Shown: positions 17,828 through 27,277, numbered from the stretch's first letter. The stretch is 64,000 nt of DNA from Bacteroidota bacterium (GCA_029555415.1 JAKPSI010000078.1:1-64000); one strand, 5' to 3'. Made by a program: numbers and translations. The notes: generated from the letters alone by a model not told the origin.

Positions 17828-18669
17828 CCCAGTTCCCTTTTTGCTTTGGAAAGATCGAAACCCGTAACTGGCGGACGTTTGGCCGGCTGTGAGAATTCCT
17901 CTGCATTCACTTTACGGATCAGGGTTTTGTCGAGCGACAAATGATCCGCCAATGCGCAAGCCATTGCATAGGGCGTTAATTTATCCGCACCTGAGATATG
18001 AAATATGCCGGTCGCATGTTTTTCCGTGACTGCCGTGATACCTGCCGCAAGGTCTTCCACCCATGTAGGCGTCCGCAGCTGATCATCATAGATCGATAGC
18101 TTTTCCTGTTTCTCCAGTTTATTCTTTACGAAGCTCAGGATATTATCGCGACTGTCATGCGGACGGCCATACACCAGCACGGTACGGATGATGGACCAGT
18201 CGCCCGGCCATGCTTTCACCAATGCTTCCGCCGCCACTTTGGTCTCACCATAATAATTGACGGGGCCCGTTGCATCTTCTTCCGCATACATGCCTTTGAT
18301 GCCATCGAAAACGAAATCGGTGGAAATGAATATGAAGAAGGGAGAAAGTTCCTGCGCCGTTTCCAGCAAGACCCTTGTGCCTTCCACATTCGTTTGCCAG
18401 GCTTTGGGTTTATCCTGCTCGCAATCATCCGCTTTGGTGATCGCGCCATTGTGAATGATCACATCCGGTTGAAATGACTGGAGCGCGTCCTTCACCTCTG
18501 CGGATGAAGTGAAATCAAGTACGCGGTAACTGAATCCAGTCTTTTCTTTCCAGGGCAGCCGGCACTCCCCTTTTCCCGTCGCCATGACCTGAAACCCTTT
18601 TTCAAGTAGTTGTCTGACCAGATAATATCCGAGGAATCCATTCGCGCCGGTAACCAGTACTTTTTTCAT
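17782..18669 (-). CDS. RmlD-like NAD(P)-dependent sugar reductase/epimerase
   Basis: 295 residues, extended short-chain dehydrogenase of the RmlD (dTDP-4-dehydrorhamnose reductase) subgroup. Rossmann motif VTGANGFLGYY at 6-16, the conserved NGAITKADDCE stretch, ISTDFVFDG, and the catalytic Tyr-Lys pair in NYYGETKVAAE. No other dTDP-rhamnose genes (rmlA, B, C) are near, so the substrate is open. It lies 11 bases downstream of the prolyl oligopeptidase gene on the same strand, probably cotranscribed, and overlaps the 3' end of the plus-strand gene 17363-17827 by 46 bases. Confidence 0.83.
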   Translation of the reverse strand: MKKVLVTGANGFLGYYLVRQLLEKGFQVMATGKGECRLPWKEKTGFSYRVLDFTSSAEVKDALQSFQPDVIIHNGAITKADDCEQDKPKAWQTNVEGTRVLLETAQELSPFFIFISTDFVFDGIKGMYAEEDATGPVNYYGETKVAAEALVKAWPGDWSIIRTVLVYGRPHDSRDNILSFVKNKLEKQEKLSIYDDQLRTPTWVEDLAAGITAVTEKHATGIFHISGADKLTPYAMACALADHLSLDKTLIRKVNAEEFSQPAKRPPVTGFDLSKAKRELGYEPVSFAEGLRRSF

Positions 18670-18680
18670 GGGGTGATGGG

Positions 18681-20816
18681 TCAGAATCCTTTGAGGGGTT
18701 TTGCAGCGGGTTCTTTATAAGTCATGCCCAGATGGTGCATGGTGAATGTCCAGATATCCGTTGCTTCATCGATCTGTTTACTGGTGGGCTTACCTGCACC
18801 GTGTCCGGCATTCGTATCGATGCGGATGAGCACAGGTGAAGCACCCGCATGATATTCCTGTAAACGTGCCGCAAATTTGAAAGAGTGCGCAGGCACCACA
18901 CGGTCATCATGATCCGCTGTCGTCACCAATGTGGCGGGATAATTGATCCCCGGTTTCAGATTATGATACGGTGAATATTTGTACAGGAAGGGGAACTGAC
19001 TGGCAGAATCCGCATTGCCGTATTCAACGGCCCAGCCCCATCCCACCGTGAAACGATGGAAGCGCAGCATATCCATCACGCCTACAGCGGGCAAGGCTAC
19101 ACGGAACAGGTCCGGACGTTGTGTCATCACCGCGCCTACGAGCAGGCCGCCGTTACTGCCGCCACGGACCGCCACTTTCTGATTGTTCGTGTATTTTTCT
19201 TTGATCAGGTATTCGGTCGCACCAATGAGGTCATCGAATACATTCTGCTTTTTATCCAGCATGCCGGCCTTGTGCCAGGCTTCCCCGTATTCACTGCCGC
19301 CGCGCAGGTTCACGACCGCATAGATCCCGCCTTGTTCAATGAAGAATGCGTTACTGATACTGAAGCCGGGCGTAACGGGGATGTTGAAACCGCCGTAACC
19401 ATAGATCAGGACCGGGTTCTGCCCATCGCGTTTCATGCCTTTTTTATACGTAATGAACATGGGTACTTTCGTACCATCCTTGCTGGTAAAGAAGATCTGC
19501 TCGGTGATCATGTCCGCGGTATTGATATTGACCTCGGTCTTCCTGAACAAAGTGGATTGTCCGGATGTAGCATTATAACGATAGATCGAAGGCGGTGTAT
19601 TGAATGAAGAATAGGAATAGAAGAATTCCAGGTCCTTCTTCTCGCCACCAAATGCACTCACGGTACCGATGCCGGGCAATTTTACTTCACGTACCATTTT
19701 ACCATCATACTGATGCTGGATCACATGCGAGGACGCGTCCTTCAGATAATCCGCATACAGGGATCCGCCGCCGGTACCAACGGATTGCAAGGCCTCTTTC
19801 TTTTCAGGGATGACCGTCACCCAGTTCTCTTTTTCCGGATGTTTCGGATCGATCTTCACCACTTTGTAATTCGGCGCACCGTCATTCGTTTTCACGAGCA
19901 GGAAGTCGCCGTCATTATCGATCACATCCGGATCGGTGCTGAAACCCGGAATGAGCAATTTGAAATTCTGTTGAGAAGGATCTTTCATATCGCGGTAGCG
20001 GATCTCTCCGCCACTGGTGCCTTCCGAGATGTTAAGAATGAGGAAACGGCCATCGTCCGTAAGTCCAGCCCCATAATAACGCAGCGGATGTTCCTTGTCC
20101 TCGAAGATCAGAACATCCTCTGATTGAGGTGTGCCCATTTTATGATAGAACACTTTATCGAACTGGTTCTGTTTACTGAGTTTGGAACTTTCATCGGGTT
20201 TTTCATAACCACTGTAATAAAAACCTTCATCCGCATTCCAGCTGTAGCCGCTGAATTTGGTCCACTCTACTTTGTCCGAGAGTAACTTTTTCGTAGCGGT
20301 CTCCATTACGAACACCTCCTGCCAGTCGCTACCCGCCACCGCTACCGAATACGCGAAGTATTTACCGGACTTGCTGAAACTGGTTCCGCCCAAAGCGGCG
20401 ATGCCTTCCTTGTTGAGGTTATTGGGATCCAGGAACACTTCGGGTTTGCCTTCGAGTCCCAGCTGGCGGTACATCACGGCCTGATTCTGGAGACCGTCAT
20501 TCTTGAAGAAATAATAGTAGTCGCCTTTCTTGAAAGGAGAGGAATAGCGCGGATAGTTCCAGAGTGCTTCCAGGCGTTTATGTACTTTATCGCGTTCGGG
20601 TAAAGTGGCGAGGTAATCAAAAGTGACCTTATTCTCGGCCTGCACCCAGGCTTTGGTTTCCGCGCTGTTATCATCCTCCAGCCAGCGGTAAGGGTCATCT
20701 ACTTTGGTTCCATGATAATTGTCGGATACATTGCCTTTGGCTGTAACCGGGTACGTGATCTGAGCTTGCATAAAAATCGGTGAAAGGGTCAGCAGAAAAA
20801 GGAGGGACTTTTTCAT
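18681..20816 (-). CDS. Secreted prolyl oligopeptidase (S9A)
   Basis: 711 residues from the ATG at 20816. An apparent longer frame to 20876 is created by AGCTGCAAGC repeats and precedes the signal peptide MKKSLLFLLTLSPIFMQAQ. Serine peptidase cutting after proline in short peptides, here outside the cytoplasm. Residues about 30-420 form the seven-bladed propeller; about 430-711 the hydrolase domain with S554 (GGSNGG), D637 (DHDDRVVP) and H672 (NAGHGAG). These numbers almost coincide with those of the classical mammalian enzyme. First gene of a probable two-gene operon with 17782-18669. Confidence 0.95.
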   Translation of the reverse strand: MKKSLLFLLTLSPIFMQAQITYPVTAKGNVSDNYHGTKVDDPYRWLEDDNSAETKAWVQAENKVTFDYLATLPERDKVHKRLEALWNYPRYSSPFKKGDYYYFFKNDGLQNQAVMYRQLGLEGKPEVFLDPNNLNKEGIAALGGTSFSKSGKYFAYSVAVAGSDWQEVFVMETATKKLLSDKVEWTKFSGYSWNADEGFYYSGYEKPDESSKLSKQNQFDKVFYHKMGTPQSEDVLIFEDKEHPLRYYGAGLTDDGRFLILNISEGTSGGEIRYRDMKDPSQQNFKLLIPGFSTDPDVIDNDGDFLLVKTNDGAPNYKVVKIDPKHPEKENWVTVIPEKKEALQSVGTGGGSLYADYLKDASSHVIQHQYDGKMVREVKLPGIGTVSAFGGEKKDLEFFYSYSSFNTPPSIYRYNATSGQSTLFRKTEVNINTADMITEQIFFTSKDGTKVPMFITYKKGMKRDGQNPVLIYGYGGFNIPVTPGFSISNAFFIEQGGIYAVVNLRGGSEYGEAWHKAGMLDKKQNVFDDLIGATEYLIKEKYTNNQKVAVRGGSNGGLLVGAVMTQRPDLFRVALPAVGVMDMLRFHRFTVGWGWAVEYGNADSASQFPFLYKYSPYHNLKPGINYPATLVTTADHDDRVVPAHSFKFAARLQEYHAGASPVLIRIDTNAGHGAGKPTSKQIDEATDIWTFTMHHLGMTYKEPAAKPLKGF

Positions 20817-20849
20817 ATGAATAGTTTGAAAGGGGAAGTTACAGTAAAG

Positions 20850-20975
20850 CTGCAAGCTATCAGCTACAAGCTGCAAGTTCTTTCTAAGATGCTACATCAG
20901 AAAATATGGACTCAGTTCCCCGGTAGTCTGTTCTCCATTCTCCATTCTCCATTATCCATTATCCATTATCATCTA
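20850..20975. repeat. Mixed intergenic repeats (AGCTGCAAGC and CTCCATT/ATTATCC)
   Basis: AGCTGCAAGCTATCAGC-type units at 20850-20880, then at 20931-20975 repeated CTCCATT followed by ATTATCC units. The second block ends six bases before the stop codon of the minus-strand gene 20982-21719, the same arrangement as at 8634 and 37558. Confidence 0.75.
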
Positions 20976-20981
20976 TCCATT

Positions 20982-21719
20982 CTATTTGATCACCCGCGGC
21001 GCTCCCGCCACCAGCCACGTAGCATAGATCTCTGAGATCTTCCAGTTCCGGCCTGCATAGATCCGGGGACGCGCGATGATATAACCAATGAATTCTTTGA
21101 GTTCGTTAACATCGGCCAGTAACATAACATTCAGTACTTTTTTGCCTTTGTAAGGACCAGTTGTGATATCCGCATTCATGGCCGGTTGGTTCTTCAGGAA
21201 ATAGTCCGCAGTAAAACGGATATCCTTTACCATCGTATCCAGGGCTTTGGCTTCATTTGCATCTGACCAATAATTGAGTATGCGCAGACTGTCATAAAAA
21301 GGATGATCGTATACATCGTTGAGCACGATCCTGTGCAGGGCGATCCGGGGGAGTGACCCTTTGCTGTCAGGCGACTGAGGAACGAGTGTGTACAAAAGAT
21401 CGCCTCCATGGATAGGCACTTTGCTTTCGCTATGGCTGATCGCGAAATAATAGTAATCTCCTTTGATCAGTTGCAGGCGTCCATACCCTTTGGCCACCGT
21501 GTCGCTGGCCTGTGTTTGATAAATACCACGGGCCAGACCGATCTGTTTTTCCTGCAATTGTGTTCCGTCACCCGGAAGTATCTGCACCACGACCGTACTG
21601 TCGTTCAGTTGTACCATGTAATCGGTGATCCTGAATGCGCGGAGCCATTTCAAAGGATCGGTCTGAGCGTTGGAAACAGTAAAATTGAAACAAAGGGCAA
21701 ACAGCAGGATGCGTTTCAT
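20982..21719 (-). CDS. Secreted protein of unknown function (245 aa)
   Basis: 245 residues with a signal peptide (1-19, ending TVSNAQ). The mature part begins DPLKWLRAFRITDYMVQLND and is mixed alpha/beta with no motif I recognise. The 3' end is bounded by CTCCATT repeats and the 5' side by TTACCTCTTATCC repeats, so it forms an isolated transcription unit, divergent from pfkA. Expression outside the cytoplasm is expected; function unknown. Confidence 0.65.
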   Translation of the reverse strand: MKRILLFALCFNFTVSNAQTDPLKWLRAFRITDYMVQLNDSTVVVQILPGDGTQLQEKQIGLARGIYQTQASDTVAKGYGRLQLIKGDYYYFAISHSESKVPIHGGDLLYTLVPQSPDSKGSLPRIALHRIVLNDVYDHPFYDSLRILNYWSDANEAKALDTMVKDIRFTADYFLKNQPAMNADITTGPYKGKKVLNVMLLADVNELKEFIGYIIARPRIYAGRNWKISEIYATWLVAGAPRVIK

Positions 21720-21769
21720 AGAACCATTTTTTGCAACTTAATGAATCTCATTTACAAACACATCCGTGC

Positions 21770-21893
21770 TACCGGGTATTCTGCCCTTCTCCAAATCCGC
21801 ATTTGCTTCCATTCTCATTTATCCATTCTCAATTCTCCATTACCTTTTACCTCTTATCCTTTATCTCTCACCTATTTCCCCTTATTCCGTTGA
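21770..21893. repeat. CCATTCTC/TTACCTCTT intergenic repeats
   Basis: Units CATTCTCATTTATCCATTC, CTCAATTCTCCATTACC and TTACCTCTTATCCTTTATC in series, between the divergent starts of the 20982-21719 gene and pfkA. They end just before the pfkA promoter. Confidence 0.7.
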
Positions 21894-21897
21894 CCTG

Positions 21898-21924
21898 TTG
21901 ATAGATACAGCTTGCTTATATTTG
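21898..21924 (+). promoter_or_regulatory. Bacteroidota promoter of pfkA-pyk
   Basis: TTG at 21898-21900 and a perfect TATATTTG -7 box at 21917-21924, 16 bases apart. The start codon of pfkA is 80 bases downstream, leaving a leader of about 70 bases. Confidence 0.65.
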
Positions 21925-22004
21925 TGCCGCGAAAGGAAAAGCTAACGAATGTGTGTTAACTACACATTCAAAACAAAATCGTACTTTTACAGATCAATAT
22001 TACA

Positions 22005-22988
22005 ATGGAAAAGAAAGTAACGAAGATAGGCGTATTGACTTCCGGGGGTGATGCTCCGGGGATGAATGCGGCTATCCGTGCGGTCGTCCGCACAGGTATT
22101 TATCATGGTCTGGAGATCTTCGGCATCATGCGGGGTTACCAGGGTATGATGGAAGATGATATTTTCAGAATGGATTCACGCTCAGTAGCCAATATCATTC
22201 AGCGCGGGGGCACTATCTTAAAAACGGCCCGTTGCATGGATTTCTATGAGCCCGAAGGACGGAAGAAAGCTTACGAGAACCTGAAGAGAAGAGGGATCAA
22301 CGGACTGGTGGTGATCGGCGGTGATGGTTCTTTCCGCGGCGCCCAGAAATTCAGCCAGGAATATGATATCCCCTGTGTGGGACTGGCGGGAACGATCGAT
22401 AAAGATATTCATGGCACCGATTTCACCATCGGATTTGATACGGCGGTGAATACAGCAGTGGAAGCCATTGATAAAGTACGTGACACCATGGATGCGCACG
22501 ACCGGATCTTCATCATTGAAGTCATGGGACGTGACGCAGGTTATATCGCCCTGCACAGTGGTATTGCAACCGGCGCGGAGAATATCCTGATCCCGGAGCG
22601 CAAGACCAATATCAACGACATCGTGAACTCACTCCTCGAGAAAGAAAGAAGGAAGAAACTGGTGAACCTGATCGTGGTCGCCGAGGGTGATGAATTCGGT
22701 GGTGCCACTGAAGTAGAAAAAGTACTGAAAGACAAACTCCCCAACGCCGAGATCCGCGTGTGCATCCTCGGCCATATCCAGCGCGGCGGTTCGCCCAGCT
22801 GTCTTGACCGTGTGATCGCCAGCCGTATGGGCTTCCATGCTGTGGAATGCCTGCTGGAAGGAAGACATAATGTGTTCGTAGGTATCCTGAACAATAAAAT
22901 GCACTACATTCCCCTTGCGGATGCCGTGAAGAACAAAGGCAAGATCAGCGATGAATGGGTTCGCATCGTGAAAATTTTAGCCAGCTAA
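22005..22988 (+). CDS. pfkA: ATP-dependent 6-phosphofructokinase
   Basis: 327 residues. Phosphorylates fructose 6-phosphate to fructose 1,6-bisphosphate, the committed step of glycolysis. Motifs in order: LTSGGDAPGMNAAIR (12-26), IGGDGSFRGA (glycine after the aspartate, the ATP rather than PPi signature), AGTIDKDIHGTDFTIG with catalytic D132, EVMGRDAGYIALHSG, and GHIQRGGSPSCLDR. One departure: the usual TIDND reads TIDKD (K133). Cytoplasmic tetramer. Fourteen bases separate it from pyk, so both are one operon driven from 21898-21924. Confidence 0.95.
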   Translation: MEKKVTKIGVLTSGGDAPGMNAAIRAVVRTGIYHGLEIFGIMRGYQGMMEDDIFRMDSRSVANIIQRGGTILKTARCMDFYEPEGRKKAYENLKRRGINGLVVIGGDGSFRGAQKFSQEYDIPCVGLAGTIDKDIHGTDFTIGFDTAVNTAVEAIDKVRDTMDAHDRIFIIEVMGRDAGYIALHSGIATGAENILIPERKTNINDIVNSLLEKERRKKLVNLIVVAEGDEFGGATEVEKVLKDKLPNAEIRVCILGHIQRGGSPSCLDRVIASRMGFHAVECLLEGRHNVFVGILNNKMHYIPLADAVKNKGKISDEWVRIVKILAS

Positions 22989-23002
22989 ACCAACGTCAAA
23001 CA

Positions 23003-24493
23003 ATGAGCAAACACGCTTCAAAGTATTATCATCCCTCGATGAACAGGGATGCAGCTATCTATCATAAAAGCCACCGCACCAAGATCGTTGCGACCGTAGG
23101 CCCCGCCTGCGATACCTACGATAAACTGCTTGACCTGGTACGTGCCGGTGTGAACGTATTCCGTCTGAACTTTTCCCATGGTGCACATGAGGACAAAGCG
23201 AAGATCATCGACATCATCCGTCAGATCAACCGCAACGAACCTTACAACATCGCCATCCTTGGTGATCTGCAGGGTCCGAAACTGCGTGTAGGTGAGATCG
23301 AGAACGGTGAAATGGAGATCGTACCCGGTGATATCCTCACCTTCACCAATGAAAAAGTGAAAGGGAACAAGGAACGCATCTATGTATCCTACCCCAATCT
23401 GCATAAAGACGTGGTGCTCGGCAATATCATCATGATCAATGATGGTAAACTGGAAGTACGCGTCAAACAGATCTTACCCAATAATGATGTACAGGTGGAA
23501 GTCGTACTCGGCGGCATGCTTTCTTCCAAAAAAGGCATCAACCTTCCCGATACGAAGATCTCCCTGCCCGCATTAACGGAGAAAGATCTCGCTGACCTTG
23601 AATTCATCATTCAGAAAGAACTCGACTGGGTGGCATTGTCTTTTGTCCGTGATGTGAAGGATATCGAGATCCTGCGCAGTATCCTCGACAAGAACAGCAG
23701 CAAGAGCAAGATCATCGCCAAGATCGAAAAACCGGAAGCGGTGGAGAATATCCGCGATATCATCGTGGCTTCCGATGCCATCATGATCGCACGTGGTGAC
23801 CTGGGTGTGGAACTGCCGGTTGAAAAAGTACCCCTGATCCAGAAACAGATCATCCGCAAATGCATCCACCGTGCGAAGCCCGTTATCGTAGCCACGCAGA
23901 TGATGGAAAGCATGATCGAAATGAATAAACCGAACCGCAGTGAGATCACGGACGTGGCCAACGCGGTACTGGAGGGCGCTGATGCCGTGATGCTGAGTGG
24001 CGAGACCGCTACCGGTAATCATCCTGCGCTCGTGGTGCAGACCATGTGCAAGATCATCCTGGAAGTGGAGAAAACGGATTACAATTATAACCGTGAAGAT
24101 GAACTGGTACCCCAGCCCCACTCTCCTTCCTTCCTCAGTGACGCGATCTGTTACAACGCGTGTAAACTTGCACGCGACGTGGAAGCGGATGCGCTGATCG
24201 GAATGACACAGAGCGGTTATACCGGATTCATGCTGAGCAGTTACAGACCTAAATCCCCGCTGTATATTTTCACGAAAGAGAAAACGCTTGTGAACCAGCT
24301 CAGCCTGAGCTGGGGTGTACGCGCCTTCTATTATGACGAAGAGGAAAGTCTGGATGACATCATCAACGACCAGATCGATATCCTGAAAGAAAGGAAATTC
24401 GTGAATGAAGGTGATGTAGTGATCAACACCGGCAGTACGCCTGTTGACCTGCACCTTCCCACGAACGTGCTGAAGATCTCCAAAGTCGAATGA
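23003..24493 (+). CDS. pyk: Pyruvate kinase
   Basis: 496 residues from the ATG at 23003; a longer open frame starting at 22955 overlaps pfkA and is not needed. Converts phosphoenolpyruvate and ADP to pyruvate and ATP. The N-terminus TKIVATVGPACDTYDKL is followed by NVFRLNFSHGAHEDK, the substrate/metal segment VASDAIMIARGDLGVELP, catalytic-loop residues around KIEKPEA, and MLSGETATGNHP. A B-domain insert lies at about 90-185 and the C-terminal regulatory domain at about 370-496. Second gene of the pfkA-pyk operon. Confidence 0.96.
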   Translation: MSKHASKYYHPSMNRDAAIYHKSHRTKIVATVGPACDTYDKLLDLVRAGVNVFRLNFSHGAHEDKAKIIDIIRQINRNEPYNIAILGDLQGPKLRVGEIENGEMEIVPGDILTFTNEKVKGNKERIYVSYPNLHKDVVLGNIIMINDGKLEVRVKQILPNNDVQVEVVLGGMLSSKKGINLPDTKISLPALTEKDLADLEFIIQKELDWVALSFVRDVKDIEILRSILDKNSSKSKIIAKIEKPEAVENIRDIIVASDAIMIARGDLGVELPVEKVPLIQKQIIRKCIHRAKPVIVATQMMESMIEMNKPNRSEITDVANAVLEGADAVMLSGETATGNHPALVVQTMCKIILEVEKTDYNYNREDELVPQPHSPSFLSDAICYNACKLARDVEADALIGMTQSGYTGFMLSSYRPKSPLYIFTKEKTLVNQLSLSWGVRAFYYDEEESLDDIINDQIDILKERKFVNEGDVVINTGSTPVDLHLPTNVLKISKVE

Positions 24494-24510
24494 TATAAAC
24501 GAATACGCAT

Positions 24511-24546
24511 AAAAAAAGGGACAGTTTCATCGCTGTCCCTTTTTCA
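24511..24546. terminator. Bidirectional terminator after pyk
   Basis: Stem GGGACAG (24518-24524) / CTGTCCC (24533-24539), with an A run before and a T run after, serving pyk and the convergent gene 24560-24979. Confidence 0.9.
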
Positions 24547-24559
24547 TTTCAGAATTTTT

Positions 24560-24979
24560 TTATTGCCACAAGGTCAGAATGACCGCGCTGATCACACAAC
24601 CCAGTACATGGTACCCGCCGTTGATGAGGTGCAAAGCGAGGGGTTTCTTTTCATACAAATAAGAGATGGAAATACCTGTAACGGAGAAACAAAGGCCGGC
24701 AACGAGACCCAGTTTGACCGCGCCCATGATGCCGAACGGGATCGTTCTCTCCACCAGCAGGGCCATACCCAGACTGGTGACGATCATCAGCAACAAAGAA
24801 GAGAGCATGACGCCCGCAACGCCTTTTTTAGCATCCGGTGCATTCACATCCACACTGGCTGCTTTGATCCAGGCGTTCCTGAAGAGGAATGAGTACCAGA
24901 TGGCACCCAGTAAGAAATAGGCCAGTCCTGCGACTGCAACGGCCGGCCAGTTGAGCTGGGAGAAAATGGCAAAATTCAT
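24560..24979 (-). CDS. DUF1761 membrane protein
   Basis: 139 residues from the ATG at 24979 (an upstream frame reaches 25036 but adds a non-hydrophobic leader). Four membrane helices, with the family pattern NWPAVAVAGLAYFLLGAIWYS near the start, then KAASVDVNAP in a soluble loop, and HLINGGYHVLGCVISAVIL at the end. This fits the DUF1761 family. Function unknown. Confidence 0.75.
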   Translation of the reverse strand: MNFAIFSQLNWPAVAVAGLAYFLLGAIWYSFLFRNAWIKAASVDVNAPDAKKGVAGVMLSSLLLMIVTSLGMALLVERTIPFGIMGAVKLGLVAGLCFSVTGISISYLYEKKPLALHLINGGYHVLGCVISAVILTLWQ

Positions 24980-25061
24980 ATTGGCAGTTTTTAATCCGGA
25001 AACATTTCCGGAGTTGGTTCCTAAAAGATAGTACAATTCAGGAAACCCTGCTAATATGCGG

Positions 25062-25784
25062 TCAGAGTTTCAGGATCCGGATATTCCGGAAGCAAACCTC
25101 ATTACCGTGGTCCTGAAGGCCGATCCGGCCCTGTTTGTATGTCCCGAAATCCTTCATGGAAGCGAATTTGGAGCCGGCGATCATCTTCCGCCAGTTGTCG
25201 TCCCACATGATGGTGGACACTACATTCACACCGTTCAGGAACAGGTCCAGTTTGCCATTCAGGCTTTTAACCTCCACTTCATTCCATTCGCCGGGACCTT
25301 TCACGGTCTCTTTGGAACAGGAGATCAGGTCATATAAATCACCTGCGCGGTGCTTGATGAGTTTACCATCGGGGTGGCCGTCATTGTCCAGCACCTGCAT
25401 TTCAGGTCCGGTCATCCAGGGCCAGGTATATGCCTGCTTGTCTTCATGAATGAACAGGATGATACCACTGTTACCATCTTTTGAGATCTTCCACTCCAGC
25501 TTCAGGTCGAAATTGCCGTATTCTTCATCACTGACGATATCTCCGCCGTCCTTGATCTGCCAGTTCTCTTTGATGGAAGTATCGAGACAGATCATTCCGT
25601 TATTTGCTTTCCAGGCGCTGCCCACAGGGGTACCTCCGTATTTATGCCAGCCGTTCATGGTCGTGCCATCGAACAACAGTTTCCAGCCTTCCTTTTTTTC
25701 CGCACGGGTCAATGTGTTGGGCTGTGCAAAGGCGATACCGGCGAACAGACAAAAGCCTGTCAGCATGAAAACGGATCTGATCAT
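25062..25784 (-). CDS. DUF1080 protein (3-keto-disaccharide hydrolase family)
   Basis: 240 residues with a signal peptide (about 1-20, ending GIAFAQ). The mature part is a concanavalin-like jelly roll with the family marks WKLLFDGTTMNGWHKYGG, DIVSDEEYGNFDLKLEWKI, GNSGIILF and the end QGRIGLQDHGNEVCFRNIRI. PF06439 members have been shown to hydrolyse 3-keto-glycosides. Last gene of a minus-strand operon with cytochrome c, a TIM-barrel isomerase and a Gfo/Idh/MocA oxidoreductase, and it faces a GMC dehydrogenase operon, which fits that activity. Six bases separate it from the cytochrome gene. No terminator was recognised downstream. Confidence 0.85.
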   Translation of the reverse strand: MIRSVFMLTGFCLFAGIAFAQPNTLTRAEKKEGWKLLFDGTTMNGWHKYGGTPVGSAWKANNGMICLDTSIKENWQIKDGGDIVSDEEYGNFDLKLEWKISKDGNSGIILFIHEDKQAYTWPWMTGPEMQVLDNDGHPDGKLIKHRAGDLYDLISCSKETVKGPGEWNEVEVKSLNGKLDLFLNGVNVVSTIMWDDNWRKMIAGSKFASMKDFGTYKQGRIGLQDHGNEVCFRNIRILKL

Positions 25785-25790
25785 CTGTTT

Positions 25791-26165
25791 TTATTTTTTA
25801 AGTAAGAGGATATATTTTACCATGGCTTCGGCATCTTCCTGAGCGATCTGCGGATGCGGGATCATCGGGATCTGTCCCCACACTCCCGTACCACCGGAGA
25901 TGATCTTTTTAGCGAGATGCGCAACGATCGTATCGGAATAAGAACCGTACTTATTGGCTACATCACGGTATTTCGGGCCGGTCAGCGGCTCATCCACTTT
26001 ATGACAGGTAAGACAATCACTTTTCGCGATCAGTCCCAGTCCTTTTTTATAAACCGGATTATCACTCAGTCCGCTGTTATCTTCTGCAGCGGGTGCACTG
26101 GAAGTACTGTTGCCGCAAGCGGTCAATAAACCCAGCAGCATCAATGAAAAAAAGAATTTATACAT
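25791..26165 (-). CDS. Lipoprotein cytochrome c
   Basis: 124 residues from the ATG at 26165. Lipoprotein signal ending LLTAC (C17), so anchored in a membrane facing the periplasm. One haem site CLTCH (C51, C54, H55) and a probable axial M101 in QIPMIPHP make this a class I c-type cytochrome. Likely electron acceptor for the GMC dehydrogenase encoded in the divergent operon. Located between the DUF1080 gene (6 bases downstream) and the isomerase gene (46 bases upstream). Confidence 0.9.
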   Translation of the reverse strand: MYKFFFSLMLLGLLTACGNSTSSAPAAEDNSGLSDNPVYKKGLGLIAKSDCLTCHKVDEPLTGPKYRDVANKYGSYSDTIVAHLAKKIISGGTGVWGQIPMIPHPQIAQEDAEAMVKYILLLKK

Positions 26166-26211
26166 ATACAAGTAGAATTTTGTGGGTGGAAAGATACACC
26201 GGAATCATGAA

Positions 26212-27267
26212 TTAGTCGAGGCCTAAAAGTTTACGGTTCGCTTTTTCATCAGTTCCGCTGGAAGCGAAATCATCAAATGCCTTTTCCGTCACCCGGATGA
26301 TATGATCGCTGATGAATCCGGCTCCCTCGCGGGCCCCGTCTTCCGGATGTTTCAGGCAGCACTCCCACTCCATCACCGCCCAGCCCGGATAATCATATTG
26401 TGTCAGCTTGCTGAAGATGGTCTTGAAATCCACCTGACCATCACCCGGAGAACGATAACGACCGGCACGGTTGGCCCAGGACTGATATCCGCCGAAAGTA
26501 CCTTGTTTACCGGTGGGATTGAATTCCGCATCCTTCACATGGAAAGCACGGATGCGTTCATGATAGAAATCGATGTATTGAATATAGTCGAGTTGCTGCA
26601 GCACGAAATGCGATGGATCATACAGCAAACAGGCGCGCTTGTGGTTATTGACCTCTGCCAGGAACATTTCATAGGTGATGCCATCGAACAGGTCCTCACC
26701 CGGATGGATCTCATAACAAACATCCACACCGCATTCGTCAAAATAGTTCAGGATCGGGAGCCAGCGCTTTCCCAATTCACGGAATCCTTCTTCAACAAGA
26801 CCTGCAGGGCGTTGTGGCCAGGGATGAAATGTATGCCATAAAAAAGAACCACTGAAGGTTGGGTGTGCGGTGAGTCCCATGTTCTGTGAAGCCTTCGCTC
26901 CGTATTTCACCTGCTGGATGGCCCATTCCGTGCGTGCTTTGGGGTTGCCCCGTAAAGCTTCCGGCGCGAATCCATCGAATAAGGTATCATAAGCCGGGTG
27001 AACGGCCACGAGTTGTCCCTGCAGGTGGGTGGACAATTCAGAGATCTCCAGACCGCATTCATTCACGATGCCTTTGATCTCATCCGCATAGGTCTTGCTC
27101 TCCGCCGCTTTCTGCAGATCGATGCAGCGCGGATCCCAGGTGGGGATCTGCACGGCTTTGAATCCGATGCTCTCCGCCCAGAGGCAGATGGATTTGAGAT
27201 TGTTGAACGGGGCTTTATCGCCGAGGAACTGGGCGAGGAAGATACCGGGGCCTTTGATTGTAGTCAT
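26212..27267 (-). CDS. TIM-barrel sugar isomerase/epimerase
   Basis: 351 residues, xylose-isomerase-like TIM barrel (AP endonuclease family 2 fold). Putative metal ligands lie on successive strands: the glutamate of VCYEIHPGED, aspartate of LLYDPSHFV, histidine of RAFHVKDAEF and glutamate of AVMEWECC. No signal peptide, so cytoplasmic, unlike the isomerases of the facing operon. The family acts on keto or inositol-type sugars. Same strand and operon as DUF1080 and cytochrome c; its upstream partner 27895-29061 is now separated from it by a 615-bp insertion-like cassette. Confidence 0.85.
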   Translation of the reverse strand: MTTIKGPGIFLAQFLGDKAPFNNLKSICLWAESIGFKAVQIPTWDPRCIDLQKAAESKTYADEIKGIVNECGLEISELSTHLQGQLVAVHPAYDTLFDGFAPEALRGNPKARTEWAIQQVKYGAKASQNMGLTAHPTFSGSFLWHTFHPWPQRPAGLVEEGFRELGKRWLPILNYFDECGVDVCYEIHPGEDLFDGITYEMFLAEVNNHKRACLLYDPSHFVLQQLDYIQYIDFYHERIRAFHVKDAEFNPTGKQGTFGGYQSWANRAGRYRSPGDGQVDFKTIFSKLTQYDYPGWAVMEWECCLKHPEDGAREGAGFISDHIIRVTEKAFDDFASSGTDEKANRKLLGLD

Positions 27268-27277
27268 GTTTACGAGG

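Noticed and set aside
20817-20876. N-terminal extension of prolyl oligopeptidase
   Set aside because: The extra 20 residues come from AGCTGCAAGC repeat DNA and would sit before a perfectly good signal peptide.
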